Assembly: GCA_022424805.1 (NCBI GenBank)
Contig: JAKMGR010000038.1
Location: 1 to 13,054 of the forward strand
Reading direction: 5' to 3'
Source: Verrucomicrobiales bacterium
GTDB taxonomy: Bacteria; Verrucomicrobiota; Verrucomicrobiia; Verrucomicrobiales; DEV007
DNA: 13,054 nucleotides
The position numbers and the translations under genes were made by a program. Of this stretch, positions 7,299 to 13,054 are shown in pieces; within the stretch, counting starts at the first letter, position 1; each line of letters opens with the position of its first letter. A model generated the notes under the pieces. It searched no databases. It saw nothing but the letters and a program-made list of their open reading frames with translations, and was not told the origin of the DNA.

Positions 7299-7382
7299 AT
7301 CCTGATTCCACCCGATTCTCATCGAGGGGATGATTAGGGCAAGTAAAACACTGTCTAAACAGACCGTATCTCGTGAATAGAA

Positions 7383-7414
7383 TCTATCAGGTTGATATAA
7401 ATCCCTGATTTAGA
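7383..7414 (+). promoter_or_regulatory. Hairpin in the pnp leader
   Basis: TCAGG (7387-7391) pairs with CCTGA (7404-7408). An outer TCTA (7383-7386) pairs with TAGA (7411-7414) past a 2-base bulge. The structure lies 40-70 bases before the pnp ATG, in the 196-bp rpsO-pnp gap. In enteric bacteria PNPase represses itself after RNase III cleaves a leader hairpin. This hairpin is shorter, so the parallel is only suggestive. Confidence 0.3.
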
Positions 7415-7454
7415 GTCGCTTGCGTATTAATTTCCAACTACAAGTATAAGAAAA

Positions 7455-9593
7455 ATGAGTATTGAAAGCATCACGTGCCAAGTAGGCGCGCATGACATGA
7501 AAATCGAAACCGGCAAGATGGGTAAGCTTGCCGACGGAGCCGTGACCGTTCAGGTCGGAGACACAGTGGTCATGGTGACCGCCGTTTCTCAGACTAAGGT
7601 CCGCGAAGGCCAGGACTGGTTCCCTCTCTCTGTGGAATACAAAGAGAAGGCAGCCGCAGCTGGTCGTTTCCCTGGAGGCTACTTCAAGCGTGAAGGACGT
7701 CCTACAGAGAAAGAAATCCTTACCTGCCGGATGACGGATCGCCCTTTGCGTCCGCTTTTCCCTAAAGGGTATCTTTGTGATACTCAGGTCGTATCCCAAC
7801 TGCTCAGCGCAGATGGTGTGCATGACTCTGACATTCTCAGCATGAATGGAGCTTCGGCTGCGCTTGTGGTTTCCGACATCCCGTTCGCCGGCCCTATCGG
7901 TGCGGTTCGTGTTGGCCTGGTGAATGGTGAATTCATTGCCAACCCTACTTTCGAGCAGCGCGAAGAAAGTACGCTTGATCTCGTATACGCCGGTCTTCGC
8001 GACAAGGTTATCATGATTGAGGGTGGTGCTGATGAGGTTCCTGACGAGAAGCTGAAGGAAGCTTTCCAGTTCGCTCAAAATGCAATCCAGCCAATTCTCG
8101 ATGCACAGGAAGAGCTTGCTCGCCGTGCAGGAAAAGAGAAGCGCACGCCAGTTCTCATGGAGGTTCAGGACGAGCTTCTTGAGATTGCTTATGAAGTCGC
8201 AGGTGATCGCATCGAGGATGCCATCAATCAGCCAAGCAAGGTTGAGCGCGGAAACGCTGTAGGTGCTCTCCGCAAGGAAGTGGATGCGGCGATTCTCGAA
8301 AAGAATCCTGACGCAAACGATTTCGCGATGTCTCAGGCGTTCGACTATCTTCAGAAGAAGGCTTTCCGCATCAGCATTCTCGACAAGGGAGTTCGCTGTG
8401 ACGGACGCGACGTCGATACGATTCGCCCGCTCAGTGGTGAAATCGACTTGATGCCTCGCACACACGGTTCAGCTCTTTTCGCCCGTGGTGAGACTCAAGC
8501 TCTTGCGATTACGACTCTGGCTCCAGCCGATGAGCGTCAGTATCTCGACAACTACGCAGGTGGCGAAGACACGAAGCGTTTCATTCTTCACTATCACTTC
8601 CCTCCATTCAGCGTTGGCGAAACTGGCCGTATGGGTGGTTTCAATCGTCGTGAAATTGGTCACGGTGCTCTCGCCGAGAAATCAATTGAGCCTGTTATCC
8701 CTGATGAGGCGGACTTCCCGTATGCAATCCGTGTCTCTAGCGAGGTGATGGAGTCGAATGGTTCAACATCGATGGCTTCGGTCTGCTCTGGATCGATGGC
8801 TCTTCTCGATGCGGGTGTTCCTCTGAAGCGCCCAGTGGCAGGAATTTCTGCTGGACTCGTTACTGAGTTTGATGGCGACGAAATGAAGCGCCACGTCACA
8901 ATGGTCGACATCATTGGAAATGAGGACTTTAACGGTGACATGGACTTCAAACTCTGTGGAACGACTGAAGGTGTCACTGGTTACCAGCTCGACCTGAAGC
9001 TTCGCGGAATCCCACTCGAGATTCTTTTCGAGGGAATGGACAAAGCAACGAAAGGTCGCATGGAAGTTCTCGACGTGATGAATGCTGCAATCTCTGCTCC
9101 AAAAGAGCTTAGCGATTACGCACCACGCATCGAAAGTCTTACGATCGATCCGAAGAAGATCGGTGAACTCATTGGCCCTGGTGGTAAAAACATCAAGGGA
9201 ATCCAGGCCGAGACAGGTGCTGACATCAACATCGATGACAGTGGAACTGTCGCGATTTACGCAGCCAACGAGGAAGCCTTGAATCGTGCCATCGAGCTCG
9301 TCAAGCGCGTCACTGCTGAGATCGAAGTTGGCAAGACTTACCATGGTAAGGTTGTCAGCACGACAAACTTCGGTGCTTTCGTCGAAGTTCTTCCTGGAAA
9401 AGATGGCATGGTCCACATCTCTGAACTCGCGGACTTCCGCGTTGAGAAGGTTGAGGATATCGTCAAAGTCGGTGACATGGTTCACGCCAAGTGCATTGGG
9501 ATCGACGAGCGCGGACGCGTCAAACTCAGTCGCAAAGCCGCCATGGCCGAGATGGGTGAGGAAGCAGATGCGGAACTCGCATCAGACGACTGA
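7455..9593 (+). CDS. pnp: Polyribonucleotide nucleotidyltransferase (PNPase)
   Basis: PNPase degrades RNA 3' to 5' by phosphorolysis, releasing nucleoside diphosphates, and is a partner of the RNA degradosome. The 712-residue length is typical (about 700). Domain order is complete. The first RNase PH-like core is at about 10-140. An all-helical linker lies at about 240-310. The second RNase PH-like core, about 315-545, begins with [15 protein letters not shown] and contains [20 protein letters not shown] and [15 protein letters not shown]. The KH domain is at about 560-617, with its GXXG loop in IGPGGKNI (573-580). The S1 domain is at about 624-694, with [15 protein letters not shown] and GLVHISEL-like GMVHISEL. 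Catalytic residues corresponding to the phosphate site (Ser437/Thr438/Ser439) and metal site (Asp491, Asp497, Lys499 in [12 protein letters not shown]) are all present. A short acidic tail ends the protein. No Shine-Dalgarno is evident before the ATG. Confidence 0.98.
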   Translation: MSIESITCQVGAHDMKIETGKMGKLADGAVTVQVGDTVVMVTAVSQTKVREGQDWFPLSVEYKEKAAAAGRFPGGYFKREGRPTEKEILTCRMTDRPLRPLFPKGYLCDTQVVSQLLSADGVHDSDILSMNGASAALVVSDIPFAGPIGAVRVGLVNGEFIANPTFEQREESTLDLVYAGLRDKVIMIEGGADEVPDEKLKEAFQFAQNAIQPILDAQEELARRAGKEKRTPVLMEVQDELLEIAYEVAGDRIEDAINQPSKVERGNAVGALRKEVDAAILEKNPDANDFAMSQAFDYLQKKAFRISILDKGVRCDGRDVDTIRPLSGEIDLMPRTHGSALFARGETQALAITTLAPADERQYLDNYAGGEDTKRFILHYHFPPFSVGETGRMGGFNRREIGHGALAEKSIEPVIPDEADFPYAIRVSSEVMESNGSTSMASVCSGSMALLDAGVPLKRPVAGISAGLVTEFDGDEMKRHVTMVDIIGNEDFNGDMDFKLCGTTEGVTGYQLDLKLRGIPLEILFEGMDKATKGRMEVLDVMNAAISAPKELSDYAPRIESLTIDPKKIGELIGPGGKNIKGIQAETGADINIDDSGTVAIYAANEEALNRAIELVKRVTAEIEVGKTYHGKVVSTTNFGAFVEVLPGKDGMVHISELADFRVEKVEDIVKVGDMVHAKCIGIDERGRVKLSRKAAMAEMGEEADAELASDD

Positions 9594-9639
9594 TCAGCCT
9601 TCCTTAAGGTTTTGCGAACGAAGATTCGCATACACGCAG

Positions 9640-9676
9640 CGCCCGACCAGATTGCTGGTCGGGCGTTTTTGTGTTT
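9640..9676 (+). terminator. Rho-independent terminator of pnp
   Basis: CGCCCGACCAG (9640-9650) and CTGGTCGGGCG (9655-9665) form a perfect 11-bp GC-rich stem with an ATTG loop. It is followed by TTTTTGTGTTT. This is a very strong intrinsic terminator, 46 bases after the pnp stop. Confidence 0.93.
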
Positions 9677-9743
9677 GGGAAAATTGAGCGACTCCGTGCG
9701 ACACGAATTCGTCTGTTTTCGTGTTAGCAGATCAGGAGAAAGA

Positions 9744-9777
9744 ATTTACGATTTACCGGTGGTAAGGTTTTGTAAAT
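9744..9777. promoter_or_regulatory. Nested inverted repeats, possible operator or RNA hairpin
   Basis: Outer arms ATTTAC (9744-9749) and GTAAAT (9772-9777) enclose inner arms TTACC (9753-9757) and GGTAA (9761-9765), which flank GGT. The inner and outer arms share the TTAC core, giving two related palindromes with the same centre region. This could be a binding site for a dimeric regulator of the downstream operon. It has no T-tract and so is not a terminator. Confidence 0.3.
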
Positions 9778-9915
9778 ATTGCCCAGACTTCTGCACTCAC
9801 TCTTGAGAGCTTTGTAATGTTTGACTATTGCTTTTCCCGAATCAATTGCGAAAAAACTACATATGTCGCTAAACAACAGAAGGTTAGCTGGTAAATTGTG
9901 ATCGAAGCCGGTTCT

Positions 9916-10032
9916 ATGAGATTTTTCTTCGTATTGATCGTTTTCAGACTCGCTGTCACGGCATGTATGGTGATAGCTAAAGTGGAGTATAAGAGCAGCG
10001 TGGAAGGTGAATTGGAAAGTCTCGACGGGTAG
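9916..10032 (+). CDS. Possible small ORF with lipoprotein-like or membrane-spanning N-terminus (38 aa)
   Basis: An ATG at 9916 opens a 38-codon frame ending at TAG (10030-10032). It starts MRFFFVLIVFRLAVTAC, a basic residue followed by a hydrophobic run ending in VTAC, which fits a loose lipobox ([LVI][ASTVI][GAS]C). The remaining roughly 21 residues are polar and acidic (KVEYKSSVEGELESLDG). It could be a tiny lipoprotein or single-pass peptide, or simply chance in an AT-rich gap. The internal Arg in the hydrophobic run and the lack of a ribosome binding site argue against it. It lies immediately upstream of the coiled-coil operon. Confidence 0.25.
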   Translation: MRFFFVLIVFRLAVTACMVIAKVEYKSSVEGELESLDG

Positions 10033-10098
10033 AAGTTGCCCTGCTAGAACCAGATGGGTCGACCGAAGAAGGCGAAGAAAATCCGTAATTTGATAGCT

Positions 10099-10338
10099 AT
10101 GTCCAACCAACTTACACCGGAAAGCACCGACTTCCTCATCACCTGGGGACTCACCTTTTATATTGCAGGGGGCGTTTGCGCTCTAGTTGGTATCGTTGCT
10201 GGCTGGATAATTTGGCGGAATACGCGTAAAATGACGGAAGTCATTGAAGCCGGGAACCGTGATGCCCTAGCGGATTATGAAAAGATGAGCGACGAAGTTT
10301 CCCGAATCCGCGCAGAACTTTCCGGATCGGCTGACTAA
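10099..10338 (+). CDS. Small single-pass membrane protein with short coiled coil, first gene of the right-hand operon
   Basis: The product is 79 residues from the ATG at 10099 (MSNQLTPESTDF...); an in-frame ATG at 10054 would add a basic 15-residue extension (MGRPKKAKKIRNLIA). A hydrophobic helix (about 17-39) follows a negative N-terminus. It is followed by the basic RNTRK (40-44), so the positive-inside rule places the C-terminus in the cytoplasm. Residues 45-75 form a charged amphipathic helix with coiled-coil character. No known family is recognised. The gene ends 32 bp before the large coiled-coil gene. Its helix-then-IIW-basic-helix layout resembles the N-terminus of that protein (AKILWGRCSKRL...), so the two may be related modules or partners. 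It is likely a real gene from its composition and context; the function is unknown. Confidence 0.65.
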   Translation: MSNQLTPESTDFLITWGLTFYIAGGVCALVGIVAGWIIWRNTRKMTEVIEAGNRDALADYEKMSDEVSRIRAELSGSAD

Positions 10339-10370
10339 AATTACCCGCACAAAATAAAATTTACGAGGTC

Positions 10371-13022
10371 ATGCACGATTTCTCGCTTTTCTTTCTGAAA
10401 CACATGCTGCCAGTGGGCATAGCAGCGAACCTGTTTCTGCTCATTGGAGTTCTCATTGCCAAAATCCTCTGGGGGAGGTGTTCCAAGCGCCTCAGCAATG
10501 CGGTCGAGGAAAATCTGAAACTGGCAAGTCAGTGGAGTGCTTTGGGCGCTTCCCAGCGCGACTTGTTTAAAAAGCTCCGTGCGAGATGGCAGGCTGATCG
10601 AGATGCCTGGGAAGAGCGCCTTTCATCGCTCGAAGAGGATATTCTCGCGAAGGATTCCCGCATTGCTCGACTCACTGCAGAACTGAAATGCTCCGGAAAA
10701 TCCATTCCGGCGGCGCTGTTAGAGAATGAGCCGATGCAAGTGGAGCTTCGCAAGCTCAAGGAAGAACTGGAAGCACGGGACCATGAGACAGCTGAGCTTA
10801 AAGAGCCGGAGAACGAGGAATTCACCGTTTCACCTCTGATTCCGCTGGCTTCGAATGCGGATAATGTCGATGAAGATCAGCGTATTCAGGAATTGGAGCA
10901 AGACCTCATCGATACTCACGACGAACTGCATCGGGTTCGGGAAGACTACCTGAAGCAGGTCGAATTGGTGGAGTCACTTGAGTCTCGCTTGATCGAATCT
11001 GATCAAGAAAAATCTGAAATTGACCTTGCTGGCGAGGTTGCCGCGATCTCAGCGAATTCGGCTCAATTCAATGCCCTGCTTGCTCGCCGTTCTGCCGAGT
11101 TGCTCTCTTTTCGGGATGAAGCACTGGTGCTCGAGGCGCAAAATAAGCAGGCCATCTCCCTTGAGTCGCTCGAACTCAAGGTCGAAGAGCGCGATGCTGA
11201 GCTGGACAGTCTGCGTTCCCAAATTGCGGAACTGGAGGTCTTGAATGGTCGAAGAGCCGGGCTTCAAGTTGAATTAAATGATGCGCATCACGAGATGTAT
11301 GATGTGCGCACTGCGCTGAATGAGCGCCTTGACGAGATCGAAATGCTCGAAGCACGCCTCGTTAAACTCGATCTGGCTGAAGACGAAGCTCACGCCCTAT
11401 CAGAGGAAGTGAAAGACACTCGTCGCGAACTGAGCGATGTCCGCATCGCTCTCAACAGTAAGACTGAGGAATACGGCAAGCTCGTTGCGCAAATGGAAGA
11501 GCTCGAAGCGATCATCGAAGATCGCAGCGCTGAGGTGGATGATCTCTCTTCCGAAGTTCGTCAGCAGCGTGATCAGATCCGTGCTCTGAAAAACTCTCTC
11601 GCTGAGAAAGAAGGAGAACTGGAGGCTCTCGGCGATGAGTCCAATGCCTATACTCTCTCAATGAATGCAAAAGAGTCGTTTATCAATGAGCAGACGGTTC
11701 GCATTGCTGACCTTGAGCAGTCTCTGGCGGAGCGATATGATGAATTGAATGAAGTTCGTCGTCAGCTTGGAGATGATGAGCGGGATACCCAGCATCACAA
11801 AGCTCGTGCCGATCAACTCGAAGCAGAGCTTGAGCGGCGTAGCAGTGCGTTAGAGGCCTCCGGTACTCGCATCGCCGAAGCAGAGAACAAGATCGAGGTG
11901 GCCCATGGGAAAATTGCTGAATTAACGGAAAAACTATCCGCTTCAGATGAATCGATCACCGATCTGGAGGAGCAGCTCGCGACCCTTTCTCGAGATAAGG
12001 ACGAAACCTTGCGTGATCTGAACCGAGCGAACAGGCGGGCCGAAGAGCTTGATGAGACCGCGCGCGAGTGGCAGGAGCGCATTGTCGAATTGGAGGCAGA
12101 AAGCCGCGAGGTATCGCAAGATGCGGGAGTGATTCAGCGAAAAGTCGACTCGCTCAATGTTGAGATCGAAGAAGCGAACCGGCACCGCGAGGAAGCAAAA
12201 GCAACTCTTCACGAACTGGAAAAAGCGCTTCGCACAAGCGACGAAAAGACTCTCAAGCTATCATGTGAGATCGAGGAACGCGAAGATGCTCTCAAGCAAT
12301 ATGCGGAGCAGCAGAAGCAAAGTGTTGCAGAGATTGAGAAGCTACGTGGAAAAGTGGCCAAGCGTGGAGATGCGATTCGTGATCTTCAGGCTGAGATCAG
12401 CAGCATCATACTGCAGCGATCGGAGCGGGATAACGAGATTTCCCTGCTGAAGGAAAAGCTACGATCGAGCGAGAAACATGTCGACAGTGCAGGCTCCTCG
12501 ACCGACCCAGATGCTGCGTCGTTCGACGAAGCCCTTCAGAAATCGCTGCTTTCTGAACAATCGGGTGAGGGAGTGTCTCTCGACGATCTCGACGAAGAGC
12601 CTGAACGCGACCACGCCCCGGTTCCTGCAGAACAAGCCGAACCTGCAGAGGTGGTTGAATCTGGTAGAGTTGAAGCCGAGATGGACGAAGATGCCGTCTA
12701 CTTCGACGAAGGAAGCGCGGCTCTCACCGATCAATCACTGGGACGATTGGACGAATTGGCGCAGGATCTACGCCGTGGAGGCCGATCACGTGCGTCGGTG
12801 GCCGTTATTACTTATTCCGGCGCCGAGGGAACCTCTGATTTCAACGAGTCACTCAGTGCGAAACGGGCTGATTCAGTTCGCGAGCGTTTGCTTGAACGCG
12901 GCGTCCCACGCTCCGTGATCACCGTGCAGAGTTCTGGTCAGGATCGCCGATTCTCCGACTGGAGAGCGCGCCGTGCTGAGTTAGTTCTGGTTCCAAATGC
13001 AGTCGCCGAAACCGTCAATTGA
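10371..13022 (+). CDS. Membrane-anchored long coiled-coil protein with divergent OmpA-like C-terminal domain
   Basis: This is an 883-residue protein. One hydrophobic helix lies near the N-terminus (about 12-34), followed by the basic patch GRCSKR. A very long charged heptad-rich region (about 40-145 and 165-700, Glu/Leu/Arg/Ala rich) has a break around 150-160 (FTVSPLIPLA). An acidic low-complexity linker (about 705-775) leads to an OmpA-like domain (about 775-875). That domain shows VYFDEGSAALTDQSLGRLDE, then FNESLSAKRADSVRERLLERGV and the terminal RARRAELVLV, matching the OmpA C-terminal pattern. The Arg of the LS--RA motif is kept (Arg832). The aspartate of the usual G-TD motif seems replaced (YSGAEG at 815-820), so peptidoglycan binding is uncertain. 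An envelope or scaffold role is inferred. GAGG at 10364-10367 is the only Shine-Dalgarno-like element here, but close to the ATG. The gene ends in TGATG overlap with the next gene. Confidence 0.85.
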   Translation: MHDFSLFFLKHMLPVGIAANLFLLIGVLIAKILWGRCSKRLSNAVEENLKLASQWSALGASQRDLFKKLRARWQADRDAWEERLSSLEEDILAKDSRIARLTAELKCSGKSIPAALLENEPMQVELRKLKEELEARDHETAELKEPENEEFTVSPLIPLASNADNVDEDQRIQELEQDLIDTHDELHRVREDYLKQVELVESLESRLIESDQEKSEIDLAGEVAAISANSAQFNALLARRSAELLSFRDEALVLEAQNKQAISLESLELKVEERDAELDSLRSQIAELEVLNGRRAGLQVELNDAHHEMYDVRTALNERLDEIEMLEARLVKLDLAEDEAHALSEEVKDTRRELSDVRIALNSKTEEYGKLVAQMEELEAIIEDRSAEVDDLSSEVRQQRDQIRALKNSLAEKEGELEALGDESNAYTLSMNAKESFINEQTVRIADLEQSLAERYDELNEVRRQLGDDERDTQHHKARADQLEAELERRSSALEASGTRIAEAENKIEVAHGKIAELTEKLSASDESITDLEEQLATLSRDKDETLRDLNRANRRAEELDETAREWQERIVELEAESREVSQDAGVIQRKVDSLNVEIEEANRHREEAKATLHELEKALRTSDEKTLKLSCEIEEREDALKQYAEQQKQSVAEIEKLRGKVAKRGDAIRDLQAEISSIILQRSERDNEISLLKEKLRSSEKHVDSAGSSTDPDAASFDEALQKSLLSEQSGEGVSLDDLDEEPERDHAPVPAEQAEPAEVVESGRVEAEMDEDAVYFDEGSAALTDQSLGRLDELAQDLRRGGRSRASVAVITYSGAEGTSDFNESLSAKRADSVRERLLERGVPRSVITVQSSGQDRRFSDWRARRAELVLVPNAVAETVN
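10893..11816 (+). repeat. Four related ~37-residue coiled-coil units inside the large protein
   Basis: Units starting near residues 175, 298, 343 and 446 share a pattern of D/E-x-x-x-E-L/M-x-x-V-R followed by a heptad run ending in L-E-x-x-L. Examples are DTHDELHRVR (181-190), DAHHEMYDVRTALNE (304-318), DTRRELSDVRIALNS (349-363) and ERYDELNEVRRQL (454-466). Units two and three are offset by exactly 45 residues (DVRTALN versus DVRIALN). This suggests growth of the coiled coil by internal duplication. Coordinates span the first to last unit. Confidence 0.55.
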
Positions 13023-13054
13023 TGACGTCCTTCGATAAGTTTTCTATTCTGGCT
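13022..13054 (+). CDS. Start of a downstream gene, truncated by window edge
   Basis: The ATG at 13022-13024 shares its A with the TGA stop of the coiled-coil gene (TGATG). The frame is open to the window end, giving MTSFDKFSILA. The overlap is typical of translational coupling, so this is probably the third gene of the operon. Eleven residues are too few to identify it. Confidence 0.5.
   Translation, partial: MTSFDKFSILA

Larger units (their letters stand above)
9677..10053. other. AT-richer intergenic stretch without a convincing gene
   Basis: This stretch lies between the pnp terminator and the following operon and is more AT-rich than its surroundings. It holds a nested inverted repeat (9744-9777) and one short ORF with a hydrophobic start (9916-10032). 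A TTGACT hexamer at 9821-9826 resembles a -35 box but lacks a clear -10 at the right spacing. A 128-codon minus-strand frame across it has no recognisable features and looks like chance. The promoter of the downstream operon should be here. Confidence 0.5.

Noticed and set aside
7424..7454. TTGCGT with GTATAA as a pnp promoter
   Set aside because: The -10-like TATAAG ends only five bases before the ATG and the -35 is poor; it would require a leaderless transcript.
7410..8465. 351-codon minus-strand frame opposite pnp
   Set aside because: It is antisense to the well-conserved pnp reading frame and its translation shows no domain; long antisense frames are common opposite genes of this codon bias.
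9724..10110. 128-codon minus-strand frame downstream of pnp
   Set aside because: No recognisable domain, unusual composition (many His, Phe, Ser, Cys), overlaps the start of the plus-strand small membrane gene, and no ribosome binding site; looks like a chance frame.

Overview
The window looks like a chromosomal segment of a Gram-negative bacterium with an outer membrane and moderate GC. The likeliest source is the Verrucomicrobiota (Opitutae/Puniceicoccales-like). That is an inference from the gene mix (TpsB-type outer membrane protein, stand-alone xylose-isomerase-like barrel protein, tripartite tricarboxylate transporter, DUF4190/DUF2752 pair, LON-domain protein, rpsO-pnp) and from the scarcity of Shine-Dalgarno sequences. 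No rRNA, tRNA, CRISPR array, insertion sequence or phage gene was seen.

Layout, left to right. (1) Bases 2-1336 hold the 3' part of a ShlB/FhaC-like (TpsB, Omp85 superfamily) outer membrane protein, closed by a terminator. (2) A 271-bp gap with a 9-bp inverted repeat precedes a sugar phosphate isomerase/epimerase (1608-2600). This gene converges on a minus-strand operon, and a strong hairpin lies between the two. (3) The minus-strand operon, in transcription order, is a DUF4190-like membrane protein (6079-5792), a DUF2752 protein (5781-5374), a fused TctC-TctB protein (5372-4104) and the TctA permease (4107-2635). The tight spacing suggests one transcript. (4) A separate minus-strand gene, 6827-6198, encodes a LON substrate-binding-domain protein. 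(5) rpsO (7001-7258) and pnp (7455-9593) form the classic ribosomal protein S15/PNPase pair. They are separated by an apparent terminator, and each has a hairpin in its leader. (6) After the pnp terminator comes a roughly 430-bp stretch with nested inverted repeats and a possible 38-codon small ORF. (7) The last operon encodes a 79-residue single-pass membrane protein, an 883-residue membrane-anchored coiled-coil protein with a degenerate OmpA-like C-terminus, and the first 11 codons of a third gene that starts inside the previous stop codon (TGATG).

The two most unusual items are the solute-receptor/small-subunit fusion (TctC-TctB) in the tricarboxylate-type transporter, and the two-to-three-gene coiled-coil/OmpA-like operon at the right end. 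In the latter, the charge pattern around the membrane anchor conflicts with a periplasmic OmpA domain, and the expected diaminopimelate-binding aspartate appears to be missing. Neither is shown here to be new; both deserve comparison with related genomes.
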